Assembly: GCA_903918885.1 (NCBI GenBank)
Contig: CAIXFY010000026.1
Span: 1-56,007 of the forward strand
Direction of reading: 5' to 3'
DNA length: 56,007 nucleotides
Origin: an uncultured Verrucomicrobia subdivision 3 bacterium
GTDB taxonomy: Bacteria; Verrucomicrobiota; Verrucomicrobiia; Limisphaerales; UBA11358
Shown in pieces: positions 13,385 to 21,522 of this stretch. A model generated the notes under the pieces. It did no database searches. It saw nothing but the letters and a program-made list of their open reading frames with translations, and had not been told where the DNA came from. Every line of letters starts with the position of its first letter. Position 1 is the first letter of the stretch. The translations under genes were made by a program, and so were the position numbers.

Positions 13385-15538
13385 ATGGAACTGCGTGAAT
13401 TTGCCGAACAGGTTTTGTTCGCCACGTCGCTCGAAGAAAAACTGCGCGCGCCCGGCGAATTGACCGACGAACGCCCCGGCTCCGCACTCGTCACGCCCGA
13501 CGCGCCCGGCCGCCCGGCGAATTTAATTTTCAAACCGCACGCCACTGGCAAAAGCGAGTTTCCGGGATTGCACCGGCTTGAAGACACCACTGAACGCGGT
13601 AAGCTGCTCCATTTTTTCGGCAACCACGAACTCCTTGCGACCGAACTGATGGCGCTCGTGCTGCTAAAATTTCCCGATGCGCCCGCCGCGTTTCGCAAGG
13701 GCGTGCTCGCCACGCTCAAGGACGAACAGGAACACACGCGGCTCTACATGGAACGCATGGCCGCTTGCGGCGTGCAGCTTGGCGACTTTCCCGTGAGCGG
13801 CTATTTCTGGCGCTGCGTCGCGCCGATGGCGCATCCGATTGATTACGTCGCCGGCCTTTGCCTCACCTTCGAGCAGGCGAATCTCGACTTCGCTGGCCAC
13901 TACGGAAAAAACTTCGCGACGGTCGGCGATGCGGATTCCGCGAAGCTGCTCGAAAAAATCTATCGCGATGAAATCGGCCATGTCGCCTACGGCTTGAAAT
14001 GGTTCCGCCGCTGGAAAGATCCCGGCGAAAACGACTGGGACGCCTTCTGCCGCGTGCTGAAATTTCCGCTTTCCCCGCAACGTGCCAAAGGTTTTTCGCT
14101 GAACGTCTCCGGACGCAAAGCCGCCGGGTTGGACGAAGATTTCATCTCACAGCTCAACGTCTATTCGCAGTCCAAAGGCCGCACGCCGAGCGTGTTCGCT
14201 TTCAATCCGTTTGCTGAAGGCCGCATCGCCGAGGGCAAAACTTTCAATCCCACCAAGCATCAGGCGCAGCTCGCGCGCGATCTGGAAAACCTGCCGCAAT
14301 TCCTTTGCCGACAGGACGACATTATTTTGGTGAACCAAAAACCCAGCGTGGAATTTTTGAGCAGCATCAAGCAGACCGGCTTTCCGCTGCCGGAATTCGC
14401 CACGCTCGACGACGTGCGCAGTTTGCAGCCGCGCAAGCTCGGCAGCCTGCGCCCATGGGCGTGGGGGCCGGATAGTTTTGAACTATTGAAACCCGTCTTT
14501 GCCAGTGTTACCGGCGAGTCGCGCGCCGATGAAAATCGTTTCAATAAACAAATCGCGCAGCTTTACAAAAAATCCTGGAGCGCAGATTTCCTGCGAAAGT
14601 TCCTTACTGATGGTAGGGCCGTGCTGCTGCGTGGCCAGAACGCGAAGGCGGCGCAGCAGCGCCGCCCTACCGATGAAAACTGGCTTTGCTCCGAAAACGA
14701 AATCGGCGAGGCCGTGAATTCTTTGGATGCGGCGCTGGCGATCATCGCCAAATTCCGCGCGCGCGGGCAGCACAAAATTGTAGTGAAAGAATCGTTCGGC
14801 GTGGCGGGCAGCAATGCGCTGCGCCTGTTCGAGCCGGAGATTTTGCCGGCACAACTGCGCTGGCTGGAAAATGCGTTCGTGCGTCGCCGCGAACTCGTCA
14901 TCGAGCCGTGGCTGGAACGGCTTGCGGATTTTTCCGTGCAGCTCGAAATGACGGAGCGCGGCCTGAAGCTCTGCGGCTACACCGGCCTGCACTGCGATGC
15001 GCGCGGACAATTCATCGCCAACTTCGCCGAACCGCATCATCACAAGCGGATTCCGGCAAAGATAGTTTCGCTATTCGACGCGCCAGCAGATATTTCCGGC
15101 CGGATGCTGGAATTTTACGGCGAGCTGTTTGCCAATTTGGAAACCGAACTGCGCGCGGTCGGTTTCAACGGGCCGCTGGGCATTGATGCGTTCGTCTATC
15201 GTGAGGCGGCGGGCGTGGTCAAGTTGAAGCCGGTCGTGGAAATCAATCCCCGCTACACGATGGGCCGCGTGCTGGTGGAGTTGATGCGTCAAACGGCGCA
15301 AAATTGTTTCGGCGTATTCCGGCTGGTGAACGCGGCGCAGTTGCACGCGGAAGGTTTTGAAAATTTTCATGCCTTCGCCAAATCGCTCACGGAAAAATTT
15401 CCACTGCAACTCGAGGGCGAGCCGGTTCCGCGCATTCGCAGCGGCGCGGTTTGCCTGAACAATCCGTCGGCGGCACAAGTTTGCCTCGCCGTGTTTCAAG
15501 TGAGCCGGAAGGCCGACGACGTTGCGCTGGCAGCTTAA
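13385..15538 (+). CDS. DUF455 ferritin-like / ATP-grasp fusion protein
   Basis: A 717-residue two-domain protein. The start ATG at 13385 is chosen because upstream codons lie inside the divergent glycosylase gene and the DUF455 homology begins here. Residues about 70-215 form a DUF455 ferritin-like domain, with candidate di-iron ligands in FGNHELLATELMA (78-90), KDEQEHTRLYMER (112-124) and YRDEIGHVAYG (193-203). Residues about 330-660 look like an ATP-grasp ligase: KIVVKESFGVAGSN (464-477), ELVIEPWLERLADFS (503-517), PLGIDAFVYRE (597-607) and VVEINPRYTMG (617-627). A dispersed inverted repeat encodes residues 410-429 between the lobes. Its stop overlaps the convergent barrel gene by 4 bp. The substrate is unknown. 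Confidence 0.85.
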   Translation: MELREFAEQVLFATSLEEKLRAPGELTDERPGSALVTPDAPGRPANLIFKPHATGKSEFPGLHRLEDTTERGKLLHFFGNHELLATELMALVLLKFPDAPAAFRKGVLATLKDEQEHTRLYMERMAACGVQLGDFPVSGYFWRCVAPMAHPIDYVAGLCLTFEQANLDFAGHYGKNFATVGDADSAKLLEKIYRDEIGHVAYGLKWFRRWKDPGENDWDAFCRVLKFPLSPQRAKGFSLNVSGRKAAGLDEDFISQLNVYSQSKGRTPSVFAFNPFAEGRIAEGKTFNPTKHQAQLARDLENLPQFLCRQDDIILVNQKPSVEFLSSIKQTGFPLPEFATLDDVRSLQPRKLGSLRPWAWGPDSFELLKPVFASVTGESRADENRFNKQIAQLYKKSWSADFLRKFLTDGRAVLLRGQNAKAAQQRRPTDENWLCSENEIGEAVNSLDAALAIIAKFRARGQHKIVVKESFGVAGSNALRLFEPEILPAQLRWLENAFVRRRELVIEPWLERLADFSVQLEMTERGLKLCGYTGLHCDARGQFIANFAEPHHHKRIPAKIVSLFDAPADISGRMLEFYGELFANLETELRAVGFNGPLGIDAFVYREAAGVVKLKPVVEINPRYTMGRVLVELMRQTAQNCFGVFRLVNAAQLHAEGFENFHAFAKSLTEKFPLQLEGEPVPRIRSGAVCLNNPSAAQVCLAVFQVSRKADDVALAA
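14612..14671. repeat. Inverted repeat (GGTAGGGC...GCCCTACC) inserted in frame in the DUF455/ATP-grasp gene
   Basis: Arms of 20 nt (14612-14631 and 14652-14671) match at 18 of 20 positions around a 20-nt centre. GAT flanks both outer ends. The 60 bp are a multiple of three and encode a Gly/Arg/Gln/Ala-rich segment without a stop. It resembles a REP/MITE-like palindromic element. Confidence 0.7.
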
Positions 15539-16857
15539 AATTTCCAAGTCGTGCCGACACTGACCAACTGCCTATCAAACTCGCGCATAGATTCGTTCGC
15601 GAGATTATCTTCGGCGTTGCGCCCCCAATCGAAACTGCAGCCGAGATTGAAGCTGAAGTGTGAATTTAAATTGTAATTCAGTGTGCCGGAGAGTGAATAT
15701 TCCAGATCGTTGCGCCGACAGGTCGGGAGATTACCGCTGGAATAATCCCACGCCAGAATTTTTCCGCCGAGGTCGAGTCCCAGCTGGTCGGTAAACTTGC
15801 GGTGATAGGACAAATCATAACTGCCCTCGAAATAAGGCACTTTGCCGGTGCCGGAAACCCATTGCCACAATTTGTATTTGAAGGTGAGCGAGTCGCGCGG
15901 ACTGCACGTCGCCGTCATCAGCGCCTCGCCATAAAATTTAACTGGATGCAAATCGTTGACCGGCGTGACGTGCCCGGCAGAATTGCCATCGTAATTCCGA
16001 AAATCCGGGCCGCCGACAATTTTCACGTTCAGCCAGCGCACGGGATTGCCTTCCACACCAAAAAGCAAACGCTGGTAATCGCTCGGCGAACTGTTGGTCG
16101 CAAACATAAATTGCTCCTGATATTGCTGGCCGTAGCGATAGCCGAGCGTCACGGCAAATATGGGCGTAAGTCGGTAACCAAAATCCGCGCCGCCGTTCAC
16201 GTCGCAGCGGTCGGCATAATTTTGGTAGCCCGCCACATTGTGCTGTTCCGTCATCAAATCGTAGTAGATAAGCGATGCCACCGGACGGAAAAATAATTTT
16301 CCGCAGTCGAACTGCACACTCATGGTCGCGCGGTCTTGGACTTGCCGGCGTCGCTCGCGAGTGGCGGTTGTAGCCATCGCGCTATACAGACTGCCAGGAT
16401 AAAACGGCCCGACGCCGGAGCCATCAATGTAGGTGAAAGTATTTTCCGCATTGAACGTCACTGAATCCGAGCCGCCCTTGATTGCCGCCAGCAAGCGGTG
16501 CGCGGTGTAGCTCTCCGAACCTTGGTCGTGATACACCGCGAAATCTGGCGCGTAGGTGAGCGTGAGCGCTGGAAGATTTGTCGGCGCACCGAGCAGAGAG
16601 GAAAAGTTGATGCCGACCTTGGGCGAAACTGTCGTGATCCAAGAAGCGCAATCTTTAAGCGCGGCCACGCTGCCGGCGGGAACGGTATAAGCCGGCACGG
16701 TCGCGCCAGACAGAAATACGTTGTTATCGTAGCTTTCCTTGATGCCCAGCGAACATTCCGTCAACCAAAACGGCTTTGTTAAATCTGCGCCCGAAACTAT
16801 TCCACCCGCCAGAAAAATTCCCGCGAGTATCGGCCAAACTATCCGAATCAACTTCAT
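15535..16857 (-). CDS. Outer-membrane beta-barrel protein
   Basis: A 440-residue exported protein. The ATG at 16857 is preferred to a TTG three codons upstream. Signal peptide: KLIRIVWPILAGIFLAGG, then Ala/Asp cleavage region. The rest is strand-rich with alternating aromatic residues (ADFGYRLTPIFAVTLGYRYG, GGKILAWDYSSG, LNYNLNSHFSFNLGCSF) and ends in a C-terminal Phe (VGTTWKF), the usual BAM recognition signal. It resembles the putative outer-membrane barrels annotated in Verrucomicrobiota. The cargo, if any, is unknown. It is tail-to-tail with the DUF455 fusion, stops overlapping. Confidence 0.78.
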   Translation of the reverse strand: MKLIRIVWPILAGIFLAGGIVSGADLTKPFWLTECSLGIKESYDNNVFLSGATVPAYTVPAGSVAALKDCASWITTVSPKVGINFSSLLGAPTNLPALTLTYAPDFAVYHDQGSESYTAHRLLAAIKGGSDSVTFNAENTFTYIDGSGVGPFYPGSLYSAMATTATRERRRQVQDRATMSVQFDCGKLFFRPVASLIYYDLMTEQHNVAGYQNYADRCDVNGGADFGYRLTPIFAVTLGYRYGQQYQEQFMFATNSSPSDYQRLLFGVEGNPVRWLNVKIVGGPDFRNYDGNSAGHVTPVNDLHPVKFYGEALMTATCSPRDSLTFKYKLWQWVSGTGKVPYFEGSYDLSYHRKFTDQLGLDLGGKILAWDYSSGNLPTCRRNDLEYSLSGTLNYNLNSHFSFNLGCSFDWGRNAEDNLANESMREFDRQLVSVGTTWKF

Positions 16858-16930
16858 TCCCAGCAATTTACTGGAAGGCGGGGGCTGGGCGATGGACGTA
16901 TTTTAGCGCAAGCGCACCAGATTTTGCGGT

Positions 16931-17611
16931 TCAACGCGGGCAGATTTCGCGCGCCGAAATTTGACTTAAATCTTGCACCGTCCAGTCCGCACCGCACGGT
17001 TTCAAATCCTCAAACTTCGCGCCGCCGGTTGCCACTGCGAGCGTTTTCGCACCGATGAATTTTCCGCATTTCACATCAAACGGCGTATCGCCAATCACGA
17101 TGATTTCTTGGGGCTGCAAATCTTTTCCCAGAACGCGCCGACCGCGTTCCAGCGCGGCGACGGCGATATGGTTTCGGTCTTCGTGGTCGTCTGCAAAGCC
17201 GCCGAACGCGAATTTTTCCCAGAGGCCGAAGTGGCGCAGCTTGATTTCCGCGCCGAGCTGAATGTTGCCAGTGAGCAGGCCGAGCATCGGCGGTTGCCGC
17301 AATTCCTGCAAGTCGCGAATGAATTCAAAAATACCGGGGCATGCATGGCCAGCGCTGTGCGCGAGAATGTGGTCGAGCCAGAAAACGTAGCGCGCGAAAA
17401 ACTGGCGGAAGTGCGCGGGCGATTCGTCGAGGCTGTGGATCTTAAAGAATTCACGCACAAGGCTAACGTCCGTGCGTCCAGCGAACTTCATTTTTTCCGA
17501 GCCGTGGTGCAGGTTGAATTCCGTCGCAAACGTCTTGGCAAACGCCTTCGTGCCCGCGTGTCCGGTGTGGACCAGCGTGCCGTCAATGTCGAACAAAACG
17601 AGCCGAATCAT
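16931..17611 (-). CDS. HAD-superfamily hydrolase, phosphoglycolate phosphatase-like
   Basis: A 226-residue HAD phosphatase. The start ATG at 17609-17611 puts motif I (LVLFDIDGTLVHT) at residues 4-16, as in the family; the open frame extends 43 codons upstream without similarity. Motif II is LLTGN, motif III includes the Lys in LGKDLQPQE, and motif IV is IVIGDTPFDVKCG with the acidic pair. The cap domain is helical (C1 type, about residues 17-90). Such enzymes hydrolyse small phosphoesters, for example phosphoglycolate or beta-phosphoglucomutase-like substrates. The exact substrate is not determinable. Downstream of the octanoyltransferase gene on the same strand. Confidence 0.87.
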   Translation of the reverse strand: MIRLVLFDIDGTLVHTGHAGTKAFAKTFATEFNLHHGSEKMKFAGRTDVSLVREFFKIHSLDESPAHFRQFFARYVFWLDHILAHSAGHACPGIFEFIRDLQELRQPPMLGLLTGNIQLGAEIKLRHFGLWEKFAFGGFADDHEDRNHIAVAALERGRRVLGKDLQPQEIIVIGDTPFDVKCGKFIGAKTLAVATGGAKFEDLKPCGADWTVQDLSQISAREICPR

Positions 17612-17654
17612 GCGCGCGCAAGTTAATCGCTGCCCGTGCCGCTGGCAACGCTCA

Positions 17655-18332
17655 TCAGCGTTTTTGATTGTGAGCAGCCCGAGAAAATTTGTCGCCCGCC
17701 AAAGTTTCTGCGTTTTTGCGCAATTCTGCGTCCGGGACAAAGCCCGTCCACTTCACTGCAAAATTTCGTTCTGCCACGGCGACCATTGCTGTTACAAAAT
17801 CGGTTTGCGCCAGTTTCACCGGCGGCTGAATGGAACCTTGGATGAGTAAACCCAGCTTGTTCCGTCGCTGTGCCGCACCCGCTATTTTCTTGCCGTGCCA
17901 GAGCAGATCAAATTTCTCGTGACCAATAAAACACTGGCCGGGCAACGATTTTTTGCAGCCCAGCGCGAGTTCGGTTTCGATTTTTAATTCCGCAAATGCC
18001 AGCCGCAGCCAGTCGTGGATGCGTCGGTAACTTTCTTCCGCCTTGAGCGAATGCCACTCGTGACCCGCCGGAAAAACGGCGGCGTAAGTCCAGTCCGCAT
18101 CGTGTGGCACGATGCCGCCGCCGGTTGGGCGCCGGATGAGCGGACGCAATTTTGTCGCTGTTTCGACCTCGGAATATTTCTGGAAATAGCCAAACGTCGC
18201 CGCCGATTCCGTCCAGCCGTAAAAGCGCAAAACGGGTTGGCCGAGTTGTGAAACATTTTCCAGCAATACTTCGTCCAACGCCATGTTGAACGCGGCATCG
18301 CACTTGCCGGATTGAAGAAACAGCCAATTCAT
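17655..18332 (-). CDS. Lipoyl/octanoyl protein transferase family protein (LipM/LplA-like)
   Basis: A 225-residue BPL/LplA/LipB-fold enzyme predicted to attach octanoate or lipoate to lipoyl domains. The start at 18332 gives MNWLFLQSGKCDAAFNMALD, the family's usual beginning; the open frame upstream lies in a repeat. Conserved features are RRPTGGGIVPHDADWTYA (substrate loop), a Cys in GQCFIGHEKFDLL at the position of the LipM acyl-acceptor Cys, and HGKKIAGAAQRR with the conserved Lys. The Cys favours a LipM-type octanoyltransferase over an ATP-dependent ligase. No lipA neighbour is visible. A hairpin repeat lies immediately upstream. Confidence 0.82.
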   Translation of the reverse strand: MNWLFLQSGKCDAAFNMALDEVLLENVSQLGQPVLRFYGWTESAATFGYFQKYSEVETATKLRPLIRRPTGGGIVPHDADWTYAAVFPAGHEWHSLKAEESYRRIHDWLRLAFAELKIETELALGCKKSLPGQCFIGHEKFDLLWHGKKIAGAAQRRNKLGLLIQGSIQPPVKLAQTDFVTAMVAVAERNFAVKWTGFVPDAELRKNAETLAGDKFSRAAHNQKR

Positions 18333-18337
18333 GTTTT

Positions 18338-18403
18338 GCCACAGAGTCACAGAGAACGCAGAGAAAAACAAAAAGCATTTTCCAACTCTGTGCGCTCTGT
18401 GGC
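18338..18403. repeat. Dispersed hairpin repeat, CCACAGAG/CTCTGTGG type
   Basis: Imperfect inverted repeat: GCCACAGAGTCACAGAG at 18338-18354 against CTCTGTGCGCTCTGTGGC at 18386-18403, separated by about 30 nt containing GCAGAGAAAAACAAAAAG. It fills the gap between nth (stop at 18403-18405) and the octanoyltransferase gene (start 18332), so it would form an intercistronic hairpin on the minus-strand mRNA. Confidence 0.75.
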
Positions 18404-19062
18404 TAATTATTTTTCACGCCGATTTGCGGGCAGAGATTTTCGATTTCACAATTCGTGCAGTCCGGTTTGCGCGCATCGCAGCGGCGGCGACCATGCCAGA
18501 TGAGTTGGTGACTGAACAAACACCAGTCGTCCTGCGGCACGAGCTTCATCAAATCCTGCTCCAACTTCACCGCGTCCGTTCCTTTAGCGAGGCCGAGCCT
18601 ATTCGAAAGCCGGGTGACATGCGTATCCACGACCACGCCGACGTTGATGCCGAACGCATTTCCCAAAACGACGTTCGCCGTCTTACGTCCGACGCCGGCG
18701 AGCGCGTGAAGTTCATCCATCGTCCGCGGAACTTCGCCGCCAAATTTTTCCACAAGCGCGGCGCAGCAGGCTTGGATGTTCTTGGCCTTGTTACGGAAAA
18801 AGCCGGTCGACTTCACCGCATCCTCGATTTCCGCTAGCGGCGCATCGGCAAACTCCTTGGCGGCGCTAAATTTTCTGAACAGCTCCGCCGTCACAAGATT
18901 CACGCGCTTATCCGTGCATTGTGCGGAGAGAATCGTGGCGACAAGTAATTGCAACGGACTCGCATGGTTCAGTTCGCAATGCGCATCGGGATAAACGCGC
19001 TTGAGCGCAGAAAGAATTTTCTGCGTTCGCTCAAACTTGGCGGCATGACTTTCGCGCGGCAC
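18403..19062 (-). CDS. nth: Endonuclease III (DNA glycosylase/AP lyase)
   Basis: Excises oxidised pyrimidines and cleaves AP sites. The 219 residues match the family length. The helix-hairpin-helix with the catalytic Lys reads LAGVGRKTANVVLG (about 125-138), the catalytic Asp is in VDTHVTRLSNRLG, and the [4Fe-4S] ligands have the canonical C-x6-C-x2-C-x5-C spacing (from RRRCDARKPDC to ENLCP, about residues 194-212). Translation seems to begin at GTG (19060-19062). It is downstream of the 762-residue EF-hand protein gene, with a strong terminator between them. Confidence 0.96.
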   Translation of the reverse strand: MPRESHAAKFERTQKILSALKRVYPDAHCELNHASPLQLLVATILSAQCTDKRVNLVTAELFRKFSAAKEFADAPLAEIEDAVKSTGFFRNKAKNIQACCAALVEKFGGEVPRTMDELHALAGVGRKTANVVLGNAFGINVGVVVDTHVTRLSNRLGLAKGTDAVKLEQDLMKLVPQDDWCLFSHQLIWHGRRRCDARKPDCTNCEIENLCPQIGVKNN

Positions 19063-19095
19063 GAAAATGATTTTCGCACATCGCCGAAAAATAAA

Positions 19096-19121
19096 AAGCC
19101 CGGACGCGCACGTCCGGGCTT
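19096..19121 (-). terminator. Rho-independent terminator after the EF-hand membrane protein gene
   Basis: A perfect 11-bp stem (AAGCCCGGACG / CGTCCGGGCTT) with a 4-nt loop. On the minus strand it is followed by TTTTATTTTTC. It lies 17 bp past the stop of the gene ending at 19138. Confidence 0.88.
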
Positions 19122-19137
19122 GGATGGTTTGGCTAAA

Positions 19138-21426
19138 CTATTTCACCAGCGGGGCGTTGGTCGTCGTGGCGACGGTTGCCGAGGCGGCGGTGGGGCCTGC
19201 GGCCACTGCAGCTTTATCGGCTTTGGCCTTGTCGAGCTTGTCCTGCTTGTCCTTGGCGATTTGTTCGCGCACGGAGAGCGGCGGCGTGCCGTATTGGCCA
19301 TCCGTCCAACCGTAGAGCCGGCCTTGACTATCATTGAGGAACGCCCAGACAAACCAGAGCGCAAATGCGAACGCCAGTAGCTTAGGCCACGCGGAAGGCT
19401 TCTCGGCATATTTATCCTCCGCGCCGAACGTCGCGCCCGGCGGCAATGCGGCCACACCCGTCAATGCGCCGCCGAACGGCACGTTCATCTTGGCCTTGGC
19501 GTTCACCGCCCAGCCGTTCGCGTCGAGAATCGGACCGAGGTTGCGCTTGCGCAATTTCAGCCACGCGATGGCCATGGACGGCGCGGAAATCACCAGCATG
19601 ATGCCGGCAACCACCAGCGGCACCTGCCACGTTTCAAATTTGCCGAGAAAGACCAAAATGCTCGCGCCCGCTGCCGCCAAGCTGCCCAAGGCCAAACTGA
19701 TCAACGCGATGACGCTCGGATCAAACGCCGGTTTGGCCGGCGCGGCGGGAGCCGCCGTGCCCGCCGGAGCGATGGGCGCATTGGCCACGGCGGTCAATTG
19801 CGCGTTGGAATTTGCATCCGCCGCCGCCGCCTGTTTCGCCGCGCGCTCCTCGATCATGCGCACCAATTTTTTATACGGCGACCAGAACGCCTGCCGGATG
19901 CTGATCGGATTATCCACGATCTTGGTGATGGTGGCGTCCCAATCGCGGCCTTTGCGGTCGTAGAAAATTCCGTTGCGACCAACAATCAAATTGTCGGAGT
20001 CGCCGCCGGTGAACCCGGCGACGATGGACAATTTTTCGCCGCTGCCCTTGCGCGCACAATCGCAATACGCGAGGTAGGTGCCGGCCATACCGGCCATCGC
20101 CGCGTGCTTGCCCGCATCGTCCACGGTGAGACACAAATCGCAACTGCGCTGGTCGAGATACAGCGTGCCGGCCTGAAAAATGGCCTTGTCCTTGCGCCCA
20201 TAAAAATCGGCGAAGTTCACGAAGTTGCGAGCCAGCTTGGCGAGGTCGCGATGATAATGAATCAAGCGATGCAGTCCGATGACAGCGGTGGAATTGCCGG
20301 CTTCGGCGGCATCTTTGGCGATGAGCGCGGTCAAAGTTTCTTTTGCCTTCGACGCGAGAATTTCCCGCGCCCGCGCCAGGCCGATTTTTTCGATGGCGCC
20401 GCCGGTCTTGCTGGCGTTCCACGAGTCGAACGCGGCGAGCTTGCCGGTGAGCGCGTTCCAGTCGGCCTCGGTCAAAACCGTTTTCGCGCCGAGCAGCGGC
20501 AGTATGGCGTTCGTTTGCAGCGCGGCAATCGCCCCGGCCCACGCCGGATTAATGCCTTGCGTCAGCGGCAGCGGCGTGGTCGCGCCGACTTGCGCGAGCG
20601 GCAGACCGGCGATGTCCGCGTGGTTGCTTGTCAAATCTTTGGCTCCGAGCACGGCATATTCTTTTTCGTCGCGGTTCAGCGCGTTGACCGAACGCGGATC
20701 GAACGCGGCCAGCCGGCCGCGCGCAAAATAATCTTCCACCTTGGTCTTGACCGCTTTGACGGCCGCGGCGGCGGCTTCGGTGTTCACGCCGAGCGGCAAC
20801 ACGGTTGAGTCGGCTTCCGCTTTTTTCCACCACTCGGAATAGGCGGCGGCTTCGGCAAAAAACTGATCCACCTTCGCCTGACTGACGCCGGGCTTGCCGC
20901 TCACGTCGCTGGCGGCACCGAGACAGTTGATGATGTCGGCAATGACTGCCTTCGTCGCGTCGTCGCTCGCGGAATCGGCGGGCACAATGCCGTCGCCGTT
21001 GAAGGGTTTGGCGGCAAACGTCGCGGCGGCGGCGGCGGCTTCGTCAAAGTTAACTTCGTCGTTGTCGCCCTTGCCCAAAACTTGGCGCGCAAAACTCGCG
21101 ATCAACTTGCCTTCCGGCGAGGCGTCATTGATGGCGGACGGTTTCAGCGTGACGCTGCCTTTGAGCAGGTCGTCGGGATTTTTGATCAGGCTGGCGGCCC
21201 ACTTGGCGGCGGCGATAAGTTCCGGTGCGCGGACGCGACCGTCCTTGTCCGTGTCAATCAGCGCAAGCGTGGTCTTGTCGAACTCGACGCCCGTAGTGGG
21301 ACATGCGAGCGCGACCCACAATTTCTGGTCAAGCTGGTCGAGGTTCGCGAGGTCGGCACCGGAGCCGATGACGACTTGGTTGAATCCGCCGGCGCGAAAA
21401 AATTTCCAGATGTGGGTGGTGGGCAT
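19138..21426 (-). CDS. Large EF-hand-containing membrane protein of unknown function
   Basis: A 762-residue protein. ATG at 21426 is chosen because AAAGGAAT precedes it by 6 nt and upstream codons lack support. Near the N-terminus lies one canonical EF-hand loop (DTDKDGRVRAPE, about 57-68), followed by two degenerate loops (GKGDNDEVNFDE and PFNGDGIVPADS). A long Ala-rich helical region follows. The middle contains FYGRKDKAIFQAGTLYLDQR and a Cys cluster (RSCDLCLT, YCDCARKG). Three hydrophobic segments lie near residues 580-610, 615-640 and 690-710. The tail is Lys/Ala-rich. No enzymatic family is recognised. It probably senses Ca2+ or is stabilised by it at the inner membrane; this is inference. 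Confidence 0.72.
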   Translation of the reverse strand: MPTTHIWKFFRAGGFNQVVIGSGADLANLDQLDQKLWVALACPTTGVEFDKTTLALIDTDKDGRVRAPELIAAAKWAASLIKNPDDLLKGSVTLKPSAINDASPEGKLIASFARQVLGKGDNDEVNFDEAAAAAATFAAKPFNGDGIVPADSASDDATKAVIADIINCLGAASDVSGKPGVSQAKVDQFFAEAAAYSEWWKKAEADSTVLPLGVNTEAAAAAVKAVKTKVEDYFARGRLAAFDPRSVNALNRDEKEYAVLGAKDLTSNHADIAGLPLAQVGATTPLPLTQGINPAWAGAIAALQTNAILPLLGAKTVLTEADWNALTGKLAAFDSWNASKTGGAIEKIGLARAREILASKAKETLTALIAKDAAEAGNSTAVIGLHRLIHYHRDLAKLARNFVNFADFYGRKDKAIFQAGTLYLDQRSCDLCLTVDDAGKHAAMAGMAGTYLAYCDCARKGSGEKLSIVAGFTGGDSDNLIVGRNGIFYDRKGRDWDATITKIVDNPISIRQAFWSPYKKLVRMIEERAAKQAAAADANSNAQLTAVANAPIAPAGTAAPAAPAKPAFDPSVIALISLALGSLAAAGASILVFLGKFETWQVPLVVAGIMLVISAPSMAIAWLKLRKRNLGPILDANGWAVNAKAKMNVPFGGALTGVAALPPGATFGAEDKYAEKPSAWPKLLAFAFALWFVWAFLNDSQGRLYGWTDGQYGTPPLSVREQIAKDKQDKLDKAKADKAAVAAGPTAASATVATTTNAPLVK

Positions 21427-21463
21427 AAATATTCCTTTGTTCTGATTTTGCGCGGAAAGTTTA

Positions 21464-21492
21464 ACCACGAAGGCTTAGAGATACCAAGAAAA
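21464..21492. repeat. Degenerate half copy of the ACCACCAAGG...CCAAGAAAA hairpin repeat
   Basis: ACCACGAAGGCTTAGAGATACCAAGAAAA-like sequence resembles one arm of the 43923-43989 element with several changes. It lies between kamA and the EF-hand protein gene. No second arm was found. Confidence 0.45.
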
Positions 21493-21522
21493 CTTTTGCC
21501 GACGTTGGCTGATTAAGTCATT

